A stretch of DNA of 11,264 bases, taken from JBFMFE01 sp040752295. Lineage in GTDB: Bacteria > UBP15 > UBA6099 > JBFMBQ01. Shown piece after piece: positions 1 to 5,129 of the stretch. The notes below the pieces were generated by a model, which did not search any database, was not told where the DNA came from, and saw only the letters and a list, made by a program, of their open reading frames with translations. Position 1 is the stretch's first letter, and each line of letters begins with the position of its first letter. The stretch lies in assembly GCA_040752295.1 (NCBI GenBank), contig JBFMFE010000003.1, positions 1 to 11,264 on the forward strand, written 5' to 3'. Made by a program: the position numbers and the translations under genes.

Positions 1-76
1 GCGCTCCCCTGACAAAAACGACCGGGGTGTCGGAAAGGGCTTCGGTGATTTTTGGCGTAATGAGTCGTTCAATCAT
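1..76 (-). CDS. AAA-type ATPase (DUF4143-like), N-terminal fragment
   Basis: Only the first 25 codons lie in the window; the gene continues off the left edge. The translation begins MIERLITPKITEAL and ends TPVVFVRGA at position 1. Seen: this matches the usual N-terminus of AAA+ ATPases with a C-terminal DUF4143 region, which start with an M-I-x-R form, a P-K-x-x-x-A-L stretch and a V-V-x-x-x-G-A-R-Q strand leading into the Walker A loop. Family knowledge: these are roughly 380-450 residue cytoplasmic P-loop ATPases, common as accessory genes and of poorly defined role. Inferred: Walker A would follow just beyond the edge. No Shine-Dalgarno sequence precedes the ATG, and the promoter places transcription start almost on it, so the message may be leaderless. 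The gene points away from nikR and shares no obvious function with the metal genes. Confidence 0.7.
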   Translation of the reverse strand, partial: MIERLITPKITEALSDTPVVFVRGA

Positions 77-82
77 GCTTTT

Positions 83-111
83 ATAATAACCACAACGTGG
101 CTGATTTTCAA
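83..111 (-). promoter_or_regulatory. Sigma70-type promoter for the minus-strand ATPase
   Basis: On the minus strand TTGAAA (106-111) is followed after exactly 17 bases by TATTAT (83-88), each one mismatch from consensus. The predicted start of transcription falls at about 76, on the ATG itself, which implies a leaderless transcript. The spacer holds the inverted repeat CCAC-AAC-GTGG (90-100), a possible operator. Inferred from sequence only. Confidence 0.55.
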
Positions 112-179
112 CCACTTAAAAATTTATCTTGTCCCGCATTCGTACACCGGGCAACGAGTCTTGAACCGGTGGGTGCGGT

Positions 180-209
180 GCCGAGACGCCGCGTCGGCGG
201 GTATTTTTT
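180..209 (+). terminator. Terminator-like hairpin
   Basis: A GC-rich hairpin can form either as GCCG-AG-ACG paired with CGT-CGGC (180-198, two-base bulge) or as CGCCG/CGGCG (187-199). It is followed by GGTATTTTTTA. It resembles an intrinsic terminator on the plus strand, but no gene upstream reads into it. It could end a small untranslated RNA or be a relic. Confidence 0.3.
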
Positions 210-260
210 ATCGGCTGAAAAACACCTACTTGGCCTCTTTCCCATGCGAAAATTTCAAGT

Positions 261-280
261 GACAAAAATTAATTTTTGTC
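261..280. repeat. Perfect 20-base AT-rich palindrome
   Basis: GACAAAAATT is followed directly by its exact reverse complement AATTTTTGTC. With no loop it is better read as a dimeric protein-binding site than as an RNA hairpin. It lies about 185 bases upstream of the ATPase start and 240 bases upstream of nikR. No regulator is assigned. Confidence 0.6.
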
Positions 281-474
281 CCAAATCACCCTCAAAAACG
301 ACAAAACAGCCAGCAAAGCCTGCCGCTTGACAGGTGGCGGTATTGAACCTTTTCCCGACAACCAAAATTCGCCCATCAGTGAACGTCTGCCACTCCGCAA
401 ACGAATGCGCCCCATTGTCCTATGCCATCCAGCCTTGGCGCGCCGCCTTGACCGCCGGGCTTTTTTATGCAAAA

Positions 475-502
475 GTGTTACGGAGAATATGATTTGTGTT
501 AT
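475..502 (+). promoter_or_regulatory. NikR operator, direct-repeat type, over the nikR promoter
   Basis: GTGTTAC (475-481) and GTGTTAT (496-502) lie in the same orientation, separated by 14 bases, so the half-sites are 21 bases (two helical turns) apart. From memory, Geobacter uraniireducens NikR was reported to bind GTGTTAC direct repeats with 13-14 base spacing, unlike the inverted GTATGA repeat of E. coli NikR. A possible -10 hexamer, TATGAT (488-493), lies between the half-sites. I see no good -35 box. The site is 18 bases from the nikR start codon, so nickel-dependent autorepression is the likely meaning. Confidence 0.65.
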
Positions 503-519
503 TCGGGAGGCGATTCTGA

Positions 520-936
520 ATGGAACGAATTATACGATACGGTATTTCGATGGAGCGGGAATTGGTGGAAAAGTTCAATAGATATATGAAGCGGAAAGGG
601 TACAAAAACCGCTCAGAGGCGATCCGGGACCTGATCCGCGACGCGCTGGTGCGGGAGGAATGGGAGGGCGGCGAGGCGGAATCCATCGGAACCGTGAGCA
701 TCATATACGACCATGAAGCGCGGGATTTGTCCAAGAAACTTACCGGCAATCAACATCAGAATATAGGAAACGTCGTTGCGTCAATGCACGTTCATGTGGA
801 CCGGCATCATTGCCTCGAAGTCCTGATCCTGCGCGGCCGCGGCAGGGAAATCAAAACATTCGCCGAGTCGCTTGTCGGCACGAAAGGCGTCAAGCACGGA
901 CAGATGGCATTTACGACGCTGAGCGCAATCTCCTGA
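520..936 (+). CDS. nikR: Nickel-responsive regulator NikR
   Basis: A 138-residue cytoplasmic transcription factor that binds Ni(II) and represses nickel-uptake genes. Residues 1-45 form the ribbon-helix-helix DNA-binding domain: an N-terminal strand around IIRYGIS, then a helix containing NRSEAIRDLI, the NikR hallmark. Residues about 55-135 form the ACT-like nickel-sensing domain. The square-planar ligands are all present: H79 (NQHQ), then H90, H92 and C98 in MHVHVDRHHC, with the same spacing as E. coli H76, H87, H89 and C95. The VKHGQ motif near the end is also typical. Length is normal. ATG at 520 is supported by GGGAGG at 505-510. The DNA-contacting strand resembles deltaproteobacterial NikRs rather than the enteric type, matching the direct-repeat operator upstream. 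A terminator follows, so nikR is probably monocistronic. Confidence 0.95.
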   Translation: MERIIRYGISMERELVEKFNRYMKRKGYKNRSEAIRDLIRDALVREEWEGGEAESIGTVSIIYDHEARDLSKKLTGNQHQNIGNVVASMHVHVDRHHCLEVLILRGRGREIKTFAESLVGTKGVKHGQMAFTTLSAIS

Positions 937-967
937 CGACCCCACATCAGCCTTTAAACTGACAGAC

Positions 968-991
968 GGGCGATACGCCTTTATTTTTTTT
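968..991 (+). terminator. Intrinsic terminator after nikR
   Basis: GGGCG (968-972), a three-base ATA loop and CGCCT (976-980, one G-T wobble) form a short hairpin followed by TTATTTTTTTT. It lies 32 bases past the nikR stop and just before the next promoter, separating nikR from the receptor operon. The stem is short, but the T-run is strong. Confidence 0.55.
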
Positions 992-1000
992 CCGAAACCC

Positions 1001-1029
1001 TTGACAGATTCACCTTTCGCGTGTATCGT
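1001..1029 (+). promoter_or_regulatory. Sigma70 promoter of the TonB receptor operon
   Basis: A perfect TTGACA -35 box (1001-1006), a 17-base spacer and TATCGT (1024-1029, four of six matches). Transcription would start near 1036, giving a leader of about 165 bases before the receptor ATG. That is long enough to hold the candidate NikR sites, a TTACAG/CTGTAA hairpin (1094-1127) and the small ORF. Confidence 0.55.
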
Positions 1030-1054
1030 AGCAAGAAATTGAATAACGTGTTAT
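1028..1054 (+). promoter_or_regulatory. Possible degenerate NikR site at the receptor start of transcription
   Basis: GTAGCAA (1028-1034), 13 bases, then GTGTTAT (1048-1054). The right half matches GTGTTAC at six of seven bases, the left at only three. A similar arrangement, GTAGCAC (1149-1155), 13 bases, GTATTAC (1169-1175), lies nearer the gene. Position and spacing suit repression by NikR, but the weak left halves make this tentative. Confidence 0.3.
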
Positions 1055-1069
1055 TTTCTTGGGGTGGAT

Positions 1070-1192
1070 ATGAAGCCGACACATGCAGGCAAATTACAGA
1101 GTAAGCGCCGGCATAAAAGACCTGTAACGTTCGAATTGGACATAATCGGTAGCACTTATTTAAGTTGCGTATTACGTAATTCCCGTTTCTGA
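1070..1192 (+). CDS. Possible 40-residue leader ORF
   Basis: An uninterrupted ATG-to-TGA frame of 40 codons in the receptor leader. The peptide starts MKPTHAGKLQSKRRHKRP, is strongly basic in its first half, and ends RNSRF with one cysteine in CVLRN. A GGGGTGG stretch (1061-1067) is a weak ribosome site, close to the ATG. The TGA (1190-1192) runs directly into the GAGGTGG ribosome site of the receptor, so translating this frame would put ribosomes over that site and could couple or modulate receptor expression. I recognise no family. It may be a regulatory leader peptide or simply chance. Confidence 0.3.
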   Translation: MKPTHAGKLQSKRRHKRPVTFELDIIGSTYLSCVLRNSRF

Positions 1193-1200
1193 GGTGGATC

Positions 1201-3078
1201 ATGAGACACCTTGGAATCCTTTTCATGCTCACGGCGGCTGCTCTTTTCAATCTCGTTACGGCAGCTCCGGCATCCGCCGGGGAAATAGGCGATGAGGACG
1301 TGATCGAGCTCGGAGAAATCGTATTTACCGCTACAAAGTACCCGCATCTTTTGGAAAATGTGCCCGTAGAAACGGTCGTCATCACAGAGCAGGATATAGA
1401 AAATTCCAATGCCCAGAATGTCTTTGATCTTTTGAAATACACACCGGGTGTTTATATAACAGCCGACAATGTCCCCCGCGGATACGGCTGGCAGTCTAAA
1501 ATGCGCGGGATGACGTTTGATTCAGGTTATGCGCTGGTCCTCGTTAATGGCGAGAGGGTGCGGGGAGGCGGAATGGGAGAGTACGGAATCGGTTTGGACC
1601 AGATACCGATCAATATGATTGAGAGAATAGAAATTGTAAAAGGTCCGAGTTCCGTTCTCTATGGAAGCGACGCCATGACCGGGGTTGTGAACATCATTAC
1701 AAAATCCGCTCCCGAGGACCGGTTTTCGGAGTTTCGACTTTCCTGCGGCACGCGTAATTCCTTTATAAGCAGCTTTACCCACGGAGACCGGGAGCGGAAG
1801 CTGGGTTATCTGTTCAGTCGCGCAAGAAAGGAATATGAATCGAGCGGCGACGGCGATGAATATGAAGCGGACCACACAACGGCGCAATTCGACTACCGCT
1901 TTAAGGAAGACGAAAAGATCGGGCTTGGGATTATCGAAGACAATCTGATGCGGAGCGGCAATCGCGCTGAGGACAAGACCCGGATAAGCATCGGCTATGA
2001 ACGGGAATTCCCGGACGGCAGTCTGGCAGTGAAAGGATATTTTTACAGATGGGATATCGGCGCCTACGCGGCCGGCGCCTATTCGGCTCGTTTTGGAAAT
2101 ATCACAGACAATCAACTGTCCATTCAATATAACAATCGTTTTTCCGAAAAGCATATGTTCACCGCCGGCGCCGAACGGCAAAGGGAAGTCCTGGATATGG
2201 ACATAGTCACCGGCAATTCCCTCACATACGCCGATAATGTACGCACAATCAAGAGTGTCTATATCCAGGATGAAATAACGCTTGGCACGTCGGCAACAGT
2301 GCTCCTCGGCGCCCGCCAAGACGATTACACCGGGTTTGGAACCGAGTTTAATCCGAGGATTGGCGTTCTTTTTCACCTTACGGACGATACGCGGGTCAGG
2401 GCGGCAGTCGGCCGCGCCTTCAAATCTCCGACCATACGGCAGCTCTATATTCCTTTCCGTCACGGGAGCTGGTGGAACACGCCTAACGCCAATCTGGAAG
2501 CGGAGAAATCAACAGGCTTTTCTCTCGCCGTAGAACAGCTGTTTTCGGACAAACTGGTCGGCAATCTGTCTCTGTTCAGAAACAGTTTCAAGGATACAAT
2601 CACGTATGTCTATACCGGAAACACTATAACAATAGATGGAACGCAGCTAAAAGAACGCTCATGGCAGAATGTGGAAAAAGCCTACACGGAAGGACTGGAG
2701 TTTCAGATTAAGTATAAAGCATCAAAGAACTTTTCGCTGAATGTTGGATATACCCGCACGGACGCGAAAAACAGAGATACCGACAAGAAAATCACCTATG
2801 TCCCGCCCCACGAAGCGAGTTTGACGCTGACCCGAAGATGGGGAAAAGCCGGTTTCGCTCTCACTTTGGGGACGCGGTATCAAGGATCGGCTTTCACCGA
2901 CGCCAATAACACGATTAAAACCAACGACTTTTATGCAACGGACTTGAAAATAACAGCGGAGCTGTCCTCAAAGACAAGGCTCTTCGTGGATGCTAACAAC
3001 ATTTTCAATTCTGATTTCGGCACGAGCGGGCGGGAAAAAGGCGCTTCTTTTTTAACGGGCGTCATTGTGAAATATTGA
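1201..3078 (+). CDS. TonB-dependent outer-membrane receptor, predicted nickel uptake
   Basis: A 625-residue outer-membrane receptor that imports a bound substrate using TonB-ExbBD energy. Signal peptide at residues 1-26, cleaved after APASA. A TonB-box-like segment follows (ELGEIVFTATK, 36-46). The plug domain spans about 50-168 and contains NVFDLLKYTPGVYI, the ALVLVNGERV strand and the classic ERIEIVKGPSSVLYGSDAM followed by GVVNIITK. The remainder is a 22-strand-type barrel ending in an aromatic residue (VIVKY), as outer-membrane assembly requires. Length is in the compact BtuB/CirA range. ATG at 1201 is supported by GAGGTGG at 1191-1197. Substrate is inferred from context: nikR lies upstream and NikK/NikL-like genes follow. 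A cobalamin, siderophore or other metal-chelate role cannot be excluded from sequence. I see no cobalamin riboswitch in the leader. Confidence 0.93.
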   Translation: MRHLGILFMLTAAALFNLVTAAPASAGEIGDEDVIELGEIVFTATKYPHLLENVPVETVVITEQDIENSNAQNVFDLLKYTPGVYITADNVPRGYGWQSKMRGMTFDSGYALVLVNGERVRGGGMGEYGIGLDQIPINMIERIEIVKGPSSVLYGSDAMTGVVNIITKSAPEDRFSEFRLSCGTRNSFISSFTHGDRERKLGYLFSRARKEYESSGDGDEYEADHTTAQFDYRFKEDEKIGLGIIEDNLMRSGNRAEDKTRISIGYEREFPDGSLAVKGYFYRWDIGAYAAGAYSARFGNITDNQLSIQYNNRFSEKHMFTAGAERQREVLDMDIVTGNSLTYADNVRTIKSVYIQDEITLGTSATVLLGARQDDYTGFGTEFNPRIGVLFHLTDDTRVRAAVGRAFKSPTIRQLYIPFRHGSWWNTPNANLEAEKSTGFSLAVEQLFSDKLVGNLSLFRNSFKDTITYVYTGNTITIDGTQLKERSWQNVEKAYTEGLEFQIKYKASKNFSLNVGYTRTDAKNRDTDKKITYVPPHEASLTLTRRWGKAGFALTLGTRYQGSAFTDANNTIKTNDFYATDLKITAELSSKTRLFVDANNIFNSDFGTSGREKGASFLTGVIVKY

Positions 3079-3164
3079 ACCTGCGTGGGAATTCCGAAGC
3101 AGCTCAGCCGCCGGAAGCGCAACGCGCCGTCGGTTGGAAAAATCATTGGAATGGGGGGAGAAAA

Positions 3165-3962
3165 ATGGCAGCATCAATAAGAAAAAGGGTTCTGGTTCTT
3201 TATCTCGCGGTTTTCGTTCTTGTTTGTTTGGTTTGTGCATCGGCGAGGGCGCATTACATGTGGATATACGTAATGGATTATGCCCCCGATCCAGGCCAAA
3301 AAATCAGTCTTTCCCTTGGATGGGGACATCTTTTTCCCGGCACGGACGTAATGAAAAATGAAGACCTGGAGGAAATTTATGCGATAGGTCCGAGCGGAAA
3401 GAAGCTGAAAGTCACCCCGGAACCGGAACAGGGGAAATTCCGGATTGAAGCCCCCGGCGATCTACCCGGGGCTTATCTTATTATTGCGAAGCGGAAGGGC
3501 GGTTACAAAACAAAGACAACGGAAGGATACAAGTCGCTGCCTAAAAAAGATTTAAAAAACGTAATATCCTCAGCCTACCGGGAGATGAATGCAAAAGCCA
3601 TAGTAATAGTCGGGAGAAGCGGAAAGGACACGCATCTCCAGGAGGAAATCGGTTTCCCCCTGGAGATTGTCCCGACTGAGATTCCGACAGATATGAGGGA
3701 AGGAGACAGTTTATCCGTGAAGGTTCTGTTCAGAGGGAAACCCCATCGAGGCTTTGTTCACGCCACCTACACGGGATTCACTGCCGACGAGGATACGTTC
3801 GCCTACGCCGCAAAAACAAACAAGGACGGCATTGCAAAGATAAAACTTCTAAAGAGCGGAATCTGGATGGTAAAGGCAGAGCACACGACGCCACCGTCTG
3901 ATCCGGAACTGTGCGATGAGCATCTTTTCGTTTCCACACTGACGTTCGAGGTAAAAAGATGA
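3165..3962 (+). CDS. DUF4198 (NikK-like) periplasmic nickel/cobalt uptake protein
   Basis: A 265-residue exported protein. The frame is open from a TTG at 3075, but ATG at 3165 is the better start: it has a GGGGGGAG ribosome site (3153-3160) and begins a clean signal peptide (MAASIRKRVL, then a hydrophobic run to CASARA). The mature protein would begin HYMWIYV, the His-x-x-Trp opening seen in DUF4198 proteins. Two beta-rich parts follow: a strand region with SLSLGWGHLFPG, and a later Ig/CNA-like part with PTDMREGDSLSVKVLFRGKP, NKDGIAKIKL and SGIWMVKAEH. Family knowledge: DUF4198 (COG5266) proteins accompany Ni/Co ECF and TonB systems as periplasmic components, named NikK in comparative studies. 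The NikL-like gene overlaps its stop, and the receptor lies 86 bases upstream. A role passing Ni(II) through the periplasm is inferred. Confidence 0.85.
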   Translation: MAASIRKRVLVLYLAVFVLVCLVCASARAHYMWIYVMDYAPDPGQKISLSLGWGHLFPGTDVMKNEDLEEIYAIGPSGKKLKVTPEPEQGKFRIEAPGDLPGAYLIIAKRKGGYKTKTTEGYKSLPKKDLKNVISSAYREMNAKAIVIVGRSGKDTHLQEEIGFPLEIVPTEIPTDMREGDSLSVKVLFRGKPHRGFVHATYTGFTADEDTFAYAAKTNKDGIAKIKLLKSGIWMVKAEHTTPPSDPELCDEHLFVSTLTFEVKR

Positions 3963-4432
3963 GAACCCGTTTATTCACGCGGATGAGAAAAATAGCCTTG
4001 CTCATCGTTGCCGGTTTCTATTTTCACGCGTTTCTGACCGGCGTGACTTCCAGCGCTCATGGTGTGAATTACGAGATAAAGAACCGCAAGGGAGTGGTAA
4101 TAAGAATTGCATACGACGACGGAAAGCCGATGAGTTACGCGGCGGTAAAGATATTTTCTCACTCCGATAAGAAGCTTGAATATCAGAATGGGCGCACGGA
4201 CAAAAACGGGTGTTTTGTATTTCTGCCCGATGAAGTCGGCGCCTGGAAGATTACCGTGGATGACGGAGCAGGTCATGGAATCATAAGGACAATCAATGTT
4301 AACGAGGCTGCGCGAGTGGAGGCAATCTGCAAGGGGCTGCCCCGCTGGTACAAATTAATAGTGGGAGTAAGCATCCTGTTGGGCGCGGGTGGTGTTCTGT
4401 CTTACCTTTCTGCAAGAAGAAAGCCTGGATAG
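3959..4432 (+). CDS. NikL-like one-pass periplasmic protein of nickel uptake
   Basis: A 157-residue protein whose ATG overlaps the previous stop (ATGA, 3959-3962), with GAGG at 3948-3951, so it is translationally coupled to the NikK-like gene. Signal peptide at residues about 9-33, ending VTSSA. The mature part would begin HGVNYEI. A single carboxypeptidase-regulatory/CNA-like beta domain follows (about 36-115) with KPMSYAAVKIFS, YQNGRTDKNGCFVFLPDEVG and WKITVDDGAGHG. A C-terminal membrane anchor spans about 131-150, with a basic tail SARRKPG. Family knowledge: this layout matches the small NikL-type components found beside NikK or NikMNQO transporters. Its histidines (H34, H106) and acidic loops could handle metal. 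Inferred: a membrane-tethered partner of the DUF4198 protein. No transporter gene follows it. Confidence 0.75.
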   Translation: MRTRLFTRMRKIALLIVAGFYFHAFLTGVTSSAHGVNYEIKNRKGVVIRIAYDDGKPMSYAAVKIFSHSDKKLEYQNGRTDKNGCFVFLPDEVGAWKITVDDGAGHGIIRTINVNEAARVEAICKGLPRWYKLIVGVSILLGAGGVLSYLSARRKPG

Positions 4433-4483
4433 AAGAAACAACAGCGGGAATAGCAGCATTCAGTATAACCACGCAATTATTCG

Positions 4484-4499
4484 TTTCGGATATTCGAAA
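4484..4499. promoter_or_regulatory. Imperfect palindrome upstream of the second promoter
   Basis: TTTCGGATATTCGAAA is a 16-base palindrome with one mismatched pair, so 14 of its 16 bases match its own reverse complement. It ends 13 bases before the -35 box of the zinc-type operon. Size and position suit a dimeric repressor such as a Fur-family (Zur-like) protein, but it does not match a Zur or Fur consensus I know. Confidence 0.35.
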
Positions 4500-4512
4500 A
4501 CGTGAAACCGTC

Positions 4513-4541
4513 TTGAAAAAATCGCTTCCGGCGTATATAAT
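4513..4541 (+). promoter_or_regulatory. Near-consensus sigma70 promoter of the zinc-type operon
   Basis: TTGAAA (4513-4518), a 17-base spacer and a perfect TATAAT (4536-4541). Transcription would start near 4548, about 18 bases before the TTG of the small membrane protein. I see no terminator between the NikL-like stop and this promoter, so some read-through from the nickel block is possible. Confidence 0.65.
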
Positions 4542-4565
4542 TTTACGTTGGGAGGGTAAGGAACT

Positions 4566-4961
4566 TTGCTTCCACCCGCGCGAAAAAGGAAGTTCATCAG
4601 AGCAACGGCTTTATCCATCGTTGTTTTAATAGGCTTCCTTTCCTCTTTTTCCGGCTTCTTTCACACCTGCGATCCGCGCGAACGGCGCAACGGCGATGCT
4701 TTCCCAATAGCCATCGCTTCACATGGTATTTCATCTGATTCCGTTACTCAAATAGTATCCAAAGCATCGGATAACGGAGATGACGGAGACAACTTCTGCC
4801 CCGCCTGTTACTGGTTAAGAAACAGCGTTTCCGCGTTTTTTGTTCTGTTCATTCTCGTTGCGCTTTGCCGGGTTCTCACGAGCGCGACGGTTTTTCAAAA
4901 TCCTCTCTTATCCTTAACTCCCTCTGTAATTTTCTCCAGAGGCCCTCCATCGTTGGTCTGA
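4566..4961 (+). CDS. Small two-helix membrane protein with HxC and CxxC motifs
   Basis: A 131-residue predicted membrane protein. The only usable start is TTG at 4566: an in-frame stop lies at 4557-4559 and there is no later Met. AGG-rich sequence (GGGAGG 4550-4555, AAGGA 4558-4562) precedes it. Residues about 12-32 are hydrophobic, followed by FFHTC (H33, C35). A polar loop follows, then NFCPACYW (C78, C81) and a second hydrophobic helix (about 87-107). The C-terminus SRGPPSLV recalls the RGPP/RAPP endings of some DUF2946-like proteins, but I cannot assign the family. Loop and cysteines would face the periplasm if the first helix acts as a signal. As the first gene after the promoter, a metal-sensing, metallochaperone or transport-accessory role is plausible but inferred. 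Confidence 0.6.
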   Translation: MLPPARKRKFIRATALSIVVLIGFLSSFSGFFHTCDPRERRNGDAFPIAIASHGISSDSVTQIVSKASDNGDDGDNFCPACYWLRNSVSAFFVLFILVALCRVLTSATVFQNPLLSLTPSVIFSRGPPSLV

Positions 4962-5129
4962 TATTTTTTCAGGCTGAGCTCCGCCAGTTTGCATTATTCG
5001 GTAAAGCGGTCTGTGGTTCCTGTTCGCCGATTCTGTGAACGTGCGGGGCGACAACCGCCAATATTCGGCATTTCACTTTTCCGAAATAGAACGCGGATAG
5101 CACAAATCTGAAAATGAAGGAGGCGCAGA

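Larger units (their letters stand above)
77..519. other. Structured non-coding gap between the ATPase and nikR
   Basis: About 440 bases without a convincing gene. ORFs present (97-330 plus, 269-472 minus, 276-581 plus) have no family-like sequence, no good ribosome site and biased composition, and the last overlaps nikR. The stretch holds the ATPase promoter, inverted repeats (CACCGG 145-150 with CCGGTG 166-171), a GC-rich hairpin followed by a T-run (180-209), a perfect 20-base palindrome (261-280), another T-run after GC-rich DNA (about 437-466), and the nikR operator at its right end. Confidence 0.6.

Noticed and set aside
97..330. 77-residue plus-strand ORF in the left gap
   Set aside because: No ribosome site, no family resemblance, and it spans a hairpin with a T-run and most of a palindrome.
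1036..1200. Cobalamin or nickel/cobalt riboswitch in the receptor leader
   Set aside because: I looked for the B12-box sequence and the GCCACTG element and for conserved NiCo riboswitch segments and found none. Only a simple TTACAG/CTGTAA hairpin is visible.
1522..2463. 313-residue ORF on the minus strand inside the TonB receptor gene
   Set aside because: It is antisense to a clear receptor and its product has no domain-like pattern. It is a shadow of the codon bias of the real gene.
3075..3164. TTG start adding 30 residues to the DUF4198 protein
   Set aside because: The added segment is hydrophilic and would bury the signal peptide. It has no suitable ribosome site, while ATG 3165 has one.
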